Of a DNA stretch of 64,000 nt, positions 26,245 through 33,583 are shown piece after piece. The DNA comes from Regnicoccus_A sp014224355. Its GTDB lineage: Bacteria > Cyanobacteriota > Cyanobacteriia > PCC-6307 > Cyanobiaceae. The position numbers and the translations under genes were made by a program. The stretch lies in contig NZ_CP154799.1 in NCBI RefSeq assembly GCF_050920705.1, forward strand, positions 124,001-188,000, in the 5' to 3' direction. Under the pieces are notes generated by a model, which saw nothing but the letters and a program-made list of their open reading frames with translations, had not been told where the DNA came from and did not search any database. Position 1 is the first letter of the stretch. Each line of letters starts with the position of its first letter.

Positions 26245-26499
26245 CTGATCAGCACAGATCACCTTTGGATAGTGGCCATATCGGCGTCGATAGGCTCTTG
26301 CCTGAGCCTTCAGGTCTTCTCCTTCGTTGTAGGGATTGTAACTCAGCCGATCAAGGAAGGTGAACCCATCGCCAGTGACTGAGACAGAGATCTTGGCGCC
26401 AAACTCAACATTGCTTCTGGCCTTGCCACGCACGATGGGCCTGATGTGAGCTTGGTAGAGGCTGACGATTCGATCAGGGATGCTTCTGCTGGTACACAC
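26245..26499 (-). pseudogene. IS5-like transposase, middle fragment
   Basis: The fragment encodes RIVSLYQAHIRPIVRGKARS, FGAKISVSVTGDGFTFLDRL and YGHYPKVICADQIY. This is the middle of an IS5-group transposase, with a catalytic Asp in the ADQIY block. It continues at 22847 after the nested insertion. Upstream of about 26499 the N-terminus is missing. Confidence 0.82.
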
Positions 26500-26545
26500 G
26501 TACCAGCTTATGCGACAAAGCCGGCTGACGGAGCTTGCTACCTAA

Positions 26546-28678
26546 TCAAGAAGTCTTTTGATCAAAAAGAAAGGCACTTAGTCCTGAGTCCAGAACCTTG
26601 CTGCTCGGATACTCAGCTTCACAATTATACCTCTTGATCTCTCTTTTAAGGGCATTGAGGCTGGTCCTCAGTGCAGAGATAGCTTCAGAGAACTCGAATT
26701 GATTTTCATAAAGCAGCCCAAGACCTCGAGAAGAAAGCTCCTTAGTTGCGACACAGGGATAAGCTATGAAAGGCACATGGCTGGAAAACGCGAGATGCAG
26801 TATTCCACTGCAAAGTGATCGGGGATGCGCCAGAAGAACTGCAGTGACATCATCGAATATTGCTTTAATTTCAGAATCGGATATCCGACGCAGGATCATG
26901 ACAAAAGCGGCATCTCCCTCCACCAAGCTGGTCAGAAGGCGGGATTGGTGCTCAGATATGGGCTTACCTGCAACTATTAAAGATACGCGTGACTCAGGAT
27001 TGCGGGAATTATGCATTTGCACCATGCGTATTGCAAATCTAAGCCTCTTGTATGGCCTAAGATCACCAAAGAAAAGAAGCCTAATAGGCGCAAGAGAGGG
27101 CAGAGCTTGATCGATCTCTTGCAGTCGTACCTCCTGGGCAATTGGAATCTTGTACAGGGGATGGGGAAAGACAGAGACTTTAGCCGATTCAACTAAATAC
27201 TCATTGCATATAGTTTCTCGTGCCAAATCGGAATGCACGACCAATCGATCAGAATGCATGGCAAGAAGGCGTCGGAGTTCGAGCTCTTTAGACCTGCTGC
27301 AGAATCTCTTATGCGAGTATAGATTATGCACAGTCCAAAGGATGCGATACCCATATTGGCGCTTCATGCACTGAAGAACTTCCGCAAAGTGGTGAGGACA
27401 ATCCGCATACTTACCAAGAATTGGATGAATCCAGTGAAAATGAAATATTGAGCAATACAAAGACATGGAAGCGACTGCCTCAAGTGACAGAGTAGCCACA
27501 TTTAGGCCAATACAGGATGAGCCTGCAGCCCAGGTGATGTATTCATAGGTCAGTTTCTGATATTCATTGGCATCAGAGAAATCAGGCCAGTAAAGAATGT
27601 TTCTATTTACATTCGATAGCATTGACCACGGAGGTGCTGAAACGGTTTGTGGGTACTTATAATGTCCATTCTGTGTATATATGAGGAGGCTACGCAGATT
27701 ATCGCTCCGTAATGCAGTATGTGCGTGAATGTCTGCACTGATCAGATGCGATATGACTTGTGCGTGGCGGCCTTCAAAGGATTCAAGAAGCTTTCTATCA
27801 GAGCCCTTGGCTATCTGGTTTACTAGTTTTGAGATTTTTGTAAAATACAGGCCATAAGACGAAGGCTCACATGAATCTAGAATATTGACGCAGATCTTAA
27901 GCTCGCAAGTCATTAGATATGCCCTGTACTCCGCTGGCAGACGCTGCTCATCTGCCCAGTCTAATAAGCCCAAAAAGATATTATGGATCTGATCAGGGTT
28001 ACCGCCTATCAAGTTAGCTTTAGCATCAGCATCACGACAATCATTGTAATGATAATCTACTGTAGTTGAAGCCTTAATCCCTTGCGCCAAGCCAAAGGCC
28101 TTAAACCAAAATTCTTGTCTCGATGATGGCTTCAAGAGAATGCCATTATCGGCCATCATCACCAAGAATTCCCGCCGTAGTAGCTTGTCCCAAAGATTAG
28201 CGCTTGGCAAAGGCCAGTTAGCATGATCGCCGTCTAGATCCATCATCTCACAATCATGCTTAATCAAGCCCGAGCGCCCTAGTTCATCTTCTATTAGATG
28301 CCCCGCAGCAGTGACAATGTCAGGGTGATTGTCGGCCACGCACCTATAGAGTTCTTCAATATAATTAGATCCTAGCCTGTCCTCTGCTCTAACAATGAGA
28401 ATGTAATCGCCCTTAGCCTCTTGAAAAGCTAGTGCCAATAATAAAGCTTGTTCGTCACATAGCGATTGGCCGGAAAGGAGCTTGATTCTCTTGTCATTAA
28501 GAACTAGATACTGCAGCTCCGGAGGAATTTTGCCTGTACCATCTTCGCATAACAGAACTATTTCCAACTCCGGAAGGGTCTGACTGATTACTGAGCGGAG
28601 ACAGTTATTGCCTGAGGATGATTTACTAAATCCCTCAACGATTACTGTAACCTTGGGGGACGGTGAGTTCATAGCCAT
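26546..28678 (-). CDS. Two-domain glycosyltransferase (GT2 plus GT4-like)
   Basis: The 710-residue protein begins with a GT2-type domain (VTVIVEGFSKSSSGNNCLRSVISQTLPELEIVLL, then GDYILIVRAEDRLGSNYIEELY). From about residue 340 it has a GT4/GT-B-like domain with WTVHNLYSHKR, LVVHSDLARETICNEYL, APIRLLFFGDLRPYKRL and a shortened C-terminal lobe. The usual GT2 DxD is replaced by RAED, so the metal site is unusual. It probably builds a surface glycan. The gene is strongly AT-rich compared with the core genome. An ATG at 28672 is an alternative start. Confidence 0.82.
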   Translation of the reverse strand: MAMNSPSPKVTVIVEGFSKSSSGNNCLRSVISQTLPELEIVLLCEDGTGKIPPELQYLVLNDKRIKLLSGQSLCDEQALLLALAFQEAKGDYILIVRAEDRLGSNYIEELYRCVADNHPDIVTAAGHLIEDELGRSGLIKHDCEMMDLDGDHANWPLPSANLWDKLLRREFLVMMADNGILLKPSSRQEFWFKAFGLAQGIKASTTVDYHYNDCRDADAKANLIGGNPDQIHNIFLGLLDWADEQRLPAEYRAYLMTCELKICVNILDSCEPSSYGLYFTKISKLVNQIAKGSDRKLLESFEGRHAQVISHLISADIHAHTALRSDNLRSLLIYTQNGHYKYPQTVSAPPWSMLSNVNRNILYWPDFSDANEYQKLTYEYITWAAGSSCIGLNVATLSLEAVASMSLYCSIFHFHWIHPILGKYADCPHHFAEVLQCMKRQYGYRILWTVHNLYSHKRFCSRSKELELRRLLAMHSDRLVVHSDLARETICNEYLVESAKVSVFPHPLYKIPIAQEVRLQEIDQALPSLAPIRLLFFGDLRPYKRLRFAIRMVQMHNSRNPESRVSLIVAGKPISEHQSRLLTSLVEGDAAFVMILRRISDSEIKAIFDDVTAVLLAHPRSLCSGILHLAFSSHVPFIAYPCVATKELSSRGLGLLYENQFEFSEAISALRTSLNALKREIKRYNCEAEYPSSKVLDSGLSAFLFDQKTS

Positions 28679-28801
28679 TAAGTCAAAAGGAGAGTTTACA
28701 CTGGAAACTTGGTTGCAACATGGGCAGAGATCTCTGCACTAATTGTGAAGCCAACAAGATGATCCGCAATAGATAGAATCAAGTAATTTAGAGTCTTCAC
28801 A

Positions 28802-29392
28802 TTAATTACAGAGAGTTAGCTGTACAAATAGCAAGAGTAGTCGACTCTCTTGCGAAATGATGGGAGTGTTAAATAGGTGGTTCATGCAACGCTGAGTCTT
28901 TCGCCTGCCCTCATCAATGGTTGTTAGGCTCGAATCTCTATAGGGATCACCGACGGCCTGGTAAAGAATATCTAGCAAAGATAACGCCGGGCCAAGGCCA
29001 ACGGTCTCTACAACAGTATGTAATCCAATCTGAGAATAGAAGATTGAAGCAGACCCAAAGGATGATTTAAGATAGGCTGACAGATCTTTGCCGCACTTTT
29101 GTGCACAGATTGCAATAACAGCCCAAGAAGCGAGAGAGTTGAAAATAATATTTATGTCAGAACCTCTATCTGGACATAGACTCGATACTTGATCCATCGC
29201 AACTGCTGGGAGATTATTAAGAGAAAGCGAGACATATTTGGGCTTGTTGAGATATATCCCAAGGGTCAGTATAATGCAGTGGTAGATGCTTAGAGGATGG
29301 CCTCCGCGATTCCGTGAGATGATGGTTTCGCTGTTGTGGCACAGATTAACTAGAATCTTTTTCAAGACCTCGTTTGTTCTTAGAACTACTGA
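28802..29392 (-). pseudogene. Out-of-frame C-terminal part of the second GT/lyase-like gene
   Basis: Downstream of the C10 tract this frame reads SVVLRTNEVLKKILVNLC, then GGHPLSIYHCIILTLGIYL, DINIIFNSLASWAVIAICAQ and LKSSFGSASIFYSQIGL. This aligns with the lyase-like end of the paralogue at 5.1-5.7 kb (STSPACTWYHQLMLAIAAF, LFNLQAWANLVVLCSALG). A TTG at 29365 is the first possible start in frame, but the similarity begins right at the homopolymer, so it is better read as the continuation of the upstream gene. Confidence 0.65.
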
Positions 29393-30876
29393 GGGGGGGG
29401 GGCAAGCCAGGCATTATTGGCAATTTTTAGCGACTCTAGAAGAGGAACTAGAAAGAGTAGTCTTGCAAGTTCAGAATCAGTTATATGCTTTTTGGTGCCA
29501 TATTCACTTAGGAATCGTAAGCTGGGCGAGGAGCCATCACCACTTTGGCCGAACATCGCGCCAACTAAGTCATTGATATATTTGTTGCAGGCTGATAGCT
29601 TGTTCCGATGAAAAGCATGTACGAGAATATACAATATCATTGTTGAAGTTGGAAAGCTTTGCCTAGCAAGTAGTGTCGCGGGCATCCTAATTATCCCCCT
29701 TCCAAGGCTCTCAAGACTGTCTGACACTGATGCAACAGATGTGTAGTCATGATCCAGAAGTGTGTCCTGCAAGAGCCGATTTACTTCAGAATCCGAGAGT
29801 TGATGTGAGGCTGCGATTTTAGCTAGAGTGCAGAGGGTGTCCCTAGCGATATTATCATTTGCGCAAGAACTTTCATGAGAATTGTCGTAGCGCACTTCAG
29901 CATCTCTACTATTTGCACAACTAGACTGAAGCAGAGAGATTCCGTATGTCAATTCAGATTCGATTAGGCTGGTGTCAACCTTAAAGATAAACTCGACAAT
30001 GCCTTTGTACCTGGCATGGTGGAGAGTTGCTTCAGACTTGGGATCGTCCTTCCAAGAAGAAGAAGTTAAGCGATAGACCCAGCCCGCCTGAACATACTTT
30101 CCAGACATATTTGATTTTTCAGATCCTGCATAACTCTCCCAATATGGAATGCAGGTCCATTTTTGCCATGGACCTGGAATGCCCAATTGCCTTAGTAGCA
30201 TGGCTTTTGGACAAGAGCCATACCGAAGTCTCTCATCAAATCTTATTGTTGTCCTATGACTAAAGCAAAGTTGAGGCTCAGTTACATCAACAGGCACATA
30301 AGATCGATCAAGAGCTAAAGCATTGTTCCCAAAGAGCCGACTCATGGGAACAGAGATCACATCGCAACCCAAGCTTGCCATCAAGTCGTGTAAGACTTCA
30401 TACGAGGCTTCAGGTAAAAAGCAGCCACTGTCCCATGGCATCACCCAGCTGGAATCTGCTAAGCCAAGATCAATCGCATGATTTCTGGCTCCATTATTAT
30501 TCATGATGTATTGATTTTTCTTTCTGCCTATATAGTCAAGCACTTTGGCTTGAGTAATTAATTCTTCTGTTTGAAAACTTTGCTGCCAAGGATGAAGCTC
30601 TGGGGGGATCCCCTCTAAGTCCTCCCACACTGATTTATACTCTTTCTTGGAAAAAGGTATAACATCAAGCCTGTATCCTGCTGAGCGGATTAGGTCTCTG
30701 ATATCCCTGGCTAGACTATGGTCAAAGACTCTATTGAGGAGCCAGCGCTTTTCTATCCCCTCATAGTCAGGTTCATACTCTAATATGAATTTAAGTTCGT
30801 TAATAGTGTCTTCTGGCGAATGCCTGGGTGGAAGTGGATTCCCTATAATTCTATATAGTACAATTGTAGGTCTCAT
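29386..30876 (-). CDS. GT-A-like / lyase-like fusion, paralogue 2, frame broken at C10
   Basis: From the ATG at 30876 the protein reads RPTIVLYRIIGNPLPPRHSP, EKRWLLNRVF, NNGARNHAIDLGLADSSWVM and WDSGCFLPEASYEVL. Block by block this matches the N-terminal domain of the 5.2-7.2 kb gene. The C-terminal lyase-like part is divergent and ends NNAWLAPPPQ at a stop just after ten consecutive C residues; the next frame carries the rest. The low GC content contrasts with the GC-rich paralogue, so the two were not duplicated recently. A longer start at 30933 is possible. Role: probably surface polysaccharide modification. Confidence 0.7.
   Translation of the reverse strand: MRPTIVLYRIIGNPLPPRHSPEDTINELKFILEYEPDYEGIEKRWLLNRVFDHSLARDIRDLIRSAGYRLDVIPFSKKEYKSVWEDLEGIPPELHPWQQSFQTEELITQAKVLDYIGRKKNQYIMNNNGARNHAIDLGLADSSWVMPWDSGCFLPEASYEVLHDLMASLGCDVISVPMSRLFGNNALALDRSYVPVDVTEPQLCFSHRTTIRFDERLRYGSCPKAMLLRQLGIPGPWQKWTCIPYWESYAGSEKSNMSGKYVQAGWVYRLTSSSWKDDPKSEATLHHARYKGIVEFIFKVDTSLIESELTYGISLLQSSCANSRDAEVRYDNSHESSCANDNIARDTLCTLAKIAASHQLSDSEVNRLLQDTLLDHDYTSVASVSDSLESLGRGIIRMPATLLARQSFPTSTMILYILVHAFHRNKLSACNKYINDLVGAMFGQSGDGSSPSLRFLSEYGTKKHITDSELARLLFLVPLLESLKIANNAWLAPPPQ
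29393..29402 (-). repeat. C10 homopolymer at the frame break of paralogue 2
   Basis: Ten consecutive C residues on the coding strand precede TCAGTAG, where the frame stops. C11, or C8, would join it to the lyase-like continuation at 28802-29392. A tract of this length is prone to replication and transcription slippage and to sequencing error. Confidence 0.7.
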
Positions 30877-31166
30877 TTGAACTGTGGCAGCCGTGAATAA
30901 CTTGGCTTGCATTGGCCAACCATAGCATAGCACCCTATCGCTTGGCGGAATAAATGTGACTCACCTGCCATAAGTTAGCGAACTTAATCCTTGATTCAGC
31001 TAGTGTCCCGTCCCGGAGATTTGCGAGCAAAGTCGCTGGAGCTTCTCCAGGATTGAATCCGCTGTGGCAGTCCAGTTGAACGGGGCCTTGGTCTTGTTGT
31101 AGGCCGCCACGAATTGCTCGATCTTGGCGATCGATTCCTACCGCTGCGCGGAAGCCTGCGGCTAGG

Positions 31167-32212
31167 TGTGTAGTCCCACCACGTTGTTCAGCTGACGATT
31201 GGGTGTGAGGTCGCCAGGGTCGGGGTGTCACCGCCCATCCCAAGACCTCACACCCCATGCATAGCCACCCCAATGCCCGACTGACGCCGATCAGTCGGGA
31301 ACGCCTGATTCGTCGGCACCTCAATGAGGGCGTGCCGCTCAAGGCCCTTGCGGCACAAGCCGGGATCAGCCTGCGCAGCGTCTACAAGTGGCTGGCGCGT
31401 TTCCGTGATGGCGGCGTAACGGCACTGGCGGATCGACGGAGTGTTCGCCGCACCCAGCGGCGGACGCTCGATCCGCAGCAACTGCAGCAGGCTGTGGATC
31501 TACGGCACCAGCGCTGCACTCTCCGGCGCATCGCCAGGGCCGTCAAGGCGCCCCTCTCGACCGTCGGACGTGTGATGAATGCCCTGGGGCTGGGACGGCT
31601 CAGAAATCTTGAACCCAAGGTTCCAGTTCGCCGCTACCAGTGGGAGCGGCCGGGCGACATGATCCATGTCGACACCAAACAGCTGGCCAGGTTTGAGCGG
31701 GTCGGTCACCGGATCACCGGTGACCGTCGTCAAGGCTCTTCCCGAGGCGCCGGCTACGAGAAGGTGCACGTCGCCATCGACGACGCCACCCGCCTGGCGT
31801 ATGTGGAGGTGCTGGCCGACGAGCAGAGGGCAACGACTGTTGGATTCCTGGCCCGTGCAGTCGGTTGGTTCTCGGAGCAGGGGATCACCTGCCGGAGGAT
31901 CCTGTCGGATAACGGCTCCGCCTACCGCTCAGGGGATTGGCGAAAAGCCTGCCGGGCATTGGATCTGAAACCCATCCGCACCAAGCCCTATACGCCGCAA
32001 ACCAACGGCAAGGCCGAGCGGTTCATCAAAACGATCCTGGCGGAATGGGCCTACGTGATCGCCTACCAGACATCAGAGGAACGCAACCGCTGGCTACGTC
32101 GCTATCTGGGGATCTATAACGGCAACAGGTGCCACATGGCTCTCGGTGGCCTCACGCCTCAGCAGTCCCTCCAGCGACTGCTGATCGCTGAATGACCTGG
32201 TGAGAAAACACA
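31167..32212 (+). mobile_element. IS481-family element (copy B), intact
   Basis: This element of 1046 bases has the same ends as copy A (TGTGTAGTCCCACC at the left, AAAACACA at the right). GCTAGG lies on the left (31161-31166), but the right flank is IS630 end sequence instead of the duplicate. It sits inside the IS630 relic. Confidence 0.85.
31257..32195 (+). CDS. IS481 family transposase (copy B)
   Basis: The 312-residue transposase is almost identical to copy A. It has the same HTH region and integrase core, with catalytic Asp residues in HVAIDDATRLAYVEVL and RILSDNGSAYRSG and a Glu in TNGKAERFIK. The SVYKWL and TQRRT positions differ from copy A. It appears intact and likely functional. 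Confidence 0.95.
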   Translation: MHSHPNARLTPISRERLIRRHLNEGVPLKALAAQAGISLRSVYKWLARFRDGGVTALADRRSVRRTQRRTLDPQQLQQAVDLRHQRCTLRRIARAVKAPLSTVGRVMNALGLGRLRNLEPKVPVRRYQWERPGDMIHVDTKQLARFERVGHRITGDRRQGSSRGAGYEKVHVAIDDATRLAYVEVLADEQRATTVGFLARAVGWFSEQGITCRRILSDNGSAYRSGDWRKACRALDLKPIRTKPYTPQTNGKAERFIKTILAEWAYVIAYQTSEERNRWLRRYLGIYNGNRCHMALGGLTPQQSLQRLLIAE

Positions 32213-32390
32213 TCTAGCTATTATTTCCGGGACGTTACACTAGCGATAGTTTAGAGTTCTACTTATTTGCATGGATACCTGAGGGATCCGCCAAAGAAAG
32301 TTGAGCTACCATACTTAAGAGTATCACATAACACAAGGATTTGTGAGTTTGCCATCTAATGCTGCATGGGGATTGGCGCATCACGGTTAT

Positions 32391-33326
32391 CTATGATCTT
32401 ACTGCAGGGTGCGCGCGTAGTACATTCTCCTTGTAGCCAAACTGATTAGGATCTAGACCCCTATGACTCCATATCTCACAAATATCATTCATGACACTAT
32501 TTGAGATCTTTCCGTACGCTCGTTTGTGTATTCCAAAGATTTTCTGCTTCCCTTTCAGTACACGCTCCCTAGCCGCCTTGATAGAATTGAAGTCGTCAAC
32601 ACTTGACTCCCATACCACAGAGGAAATCTCTTCTGATCTAATGAGTATTGATGCATCAAAGTCTTGGTGGCTGCGCAGATATGCCGCGTACAAATAAAAC
32701 TCAGCAGTGTTCAGATCATTGATGAACAGTTCGGGAAAGTTTTTGTGATACCGCTTTTCAAGATCATGCATCATCTGGGTTACCTCCCTACTGCCAAGAA
32801 CAAAAGGAGTTACCGCCCCAAGCGACTCATCGATGTATTGACTATAGTCCAGCTGATATACACGGTGTGCATTGATAAATGCTTTTCCAAGGATGCTGTC
32901 AATGTTCTTAAGCTTTGATCTTTCAGACCTGACGGCATAAATGGGCTTACCATTATTCAAGAAATCCGCTGCAGAGCTATAGTTTACGAAATGATTTTTG
33001 CAATCCAGGGTGAGTGAATAATCACTTTCGGCTAGTGATGCGGCCTTGAGCTTAAGAACTTGCTGGAGGTACCAGCCTCGCCCTTTGATTCCGGCCCCAA
33101 GAAGGGCTGATTGACTGAGATATATTATAAATGGAGACAGTTCGGTTAATGCCATATCGACGGACTTCTGGATTTCCTTACGAAGCTCAAAGTCCCCTTG
33201 TATTGCTATGTAGATCTTGTGCAAGCCCTCCAGTTTAAAAAGCATATTGATGGACTGAAGCAAAAAAAGCAATTCTAAAACTTCCTTGTCGTAGACAACG
33301 ACAACAAGAGAGATCTTATTGCTCAT
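32391..33326 (-). CDS. DUF6492-like putative glycosyltransferase
   Basis: The 311-residue protein starts MSNKISLVVVVYDKEVLELL, a GT-A-like first strand. It contains GIKGRGWYLQQVLKLKAASL followed by SDYSLTLDCKNHF, the pattern of DUF6492 proteins, where the aspartate pair forms the presumed nucleotide-sugar site. The rest is helical with TPFVLGSREVTQMMHDLE. It probably transfers a sugar to a surface glycan, but no substrate can be named. It is AT-rich and is the last gene of the IS-laden island. Confidence 0.68.
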   Translation of the reverse strand: MSNKISLVVVVYDKEVLELLFLLQSINMLFKLEGLHKIYIAIQGDFELRKEIQKSVDMALTELSPFIIYLSQSALLGAGIKGRGWYLQQVLKLKAASLAESDYSLTLDCKNHFVNYSSAADFLNNGKPIYAVRSERSKLKNIDSILGKAFINAHRVYQLDYSQYIDESLGAVTPFVLGSREVTQMMHDLEKRYHKNFPELFINDLNTAEFYLYAAYLRSHQDFDASILIRSEEISSVVWESSVDDFNSIKAARERVLKGKQKIFGIHKRAYGKISNSVMNDICEIWSHRGLDPNQFGYKENVLRAHPAVRS

Positions 33327-33583
33327 CTCTGGTTTGGCGATTGTTGTAAATGGGTCATCATGAGCTCGGGCCCGAGATGGGCACTTGCTTCTGTGGAATA
33401 TATGTGCTCAGCCATTGTTAACTCTGGGCGTGAGTGGATCAAGCTTACTGTATCATCCCTAAGACAAGCTCTAGATTAGGAAGTGACTCCTGAGGTGCTC
33501 CGTGGCGCTTAGCCATAAGATCCCTCCGCGTCTTCCTCTCACGGGGAACGGTAGCGCTGGGTGACTTACTGAAGACCCATGGC
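33327..33583. other. Spacer at the right edge of the island
   Basis: No intact gene. Near 33501 a short GTGGCGCTTAGCCATAAG stretch vaguely resembles the start of the IS630 transposase gene, but it is too short to assign. GC content rises again from about 33500. Confidence 0.35.

Larger units (their letters stand above)
22429..26499 (-). mobile_element. IS5-like relic split by a nested insertion
   Basis: A transposase fragment ending VICADQIY at 26245-26499 and one starting RTRANRAFCQRHGIRL at 22429-22847 join perfectly across the 7-base repeat GATAAAT (22848-22854 and 26238-26244). The intervening 3.38 kb is a second IS that itself contains an IS256 copy. The relic has lost the N-terminal third of its transposase. 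Confidence 0.85.
31003..32240 (-). mobile_element. IS630 relic (copy B) with most of the body deleted
   Basis: The right end of the IS630 element (31003-31166, GTGTCCCGTCCCGGAGATT onward) and 28 bases of its left end (32213-32240, complement of GTGTAACGTCCCGGAAATA) flank IS481 copy B. TA lies outside both ends. Nearly all of the transposase gene is missing, and the expected GCTAGG duplication is absent on the right. This points to a deletion next to the IS481 insertion. Confidence 0.72.

Noticed and set aside
5427..29402. The two GT/lyase frame breaks being at the same position of the protein
   Set aside because: Alignment of the flanking blocks puts the break in copy 2 about 60 residues earlier than in copy 1, so they are not one conserved frameshift site.
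18503..32212. The two IS481 copies forming a compound transposon around the island genes
   Set aside because: They are in the same orientation and nearly identical, but each has its own local flank (GCTAGG duplication in A, IS630 relic around B). No outer target duplication joins them, so independent insertions are simpler.
33490..33550. A relic of an IS630 transposase start
   Set aside because: Similarity covers only about 20 codons at best and may be chance.
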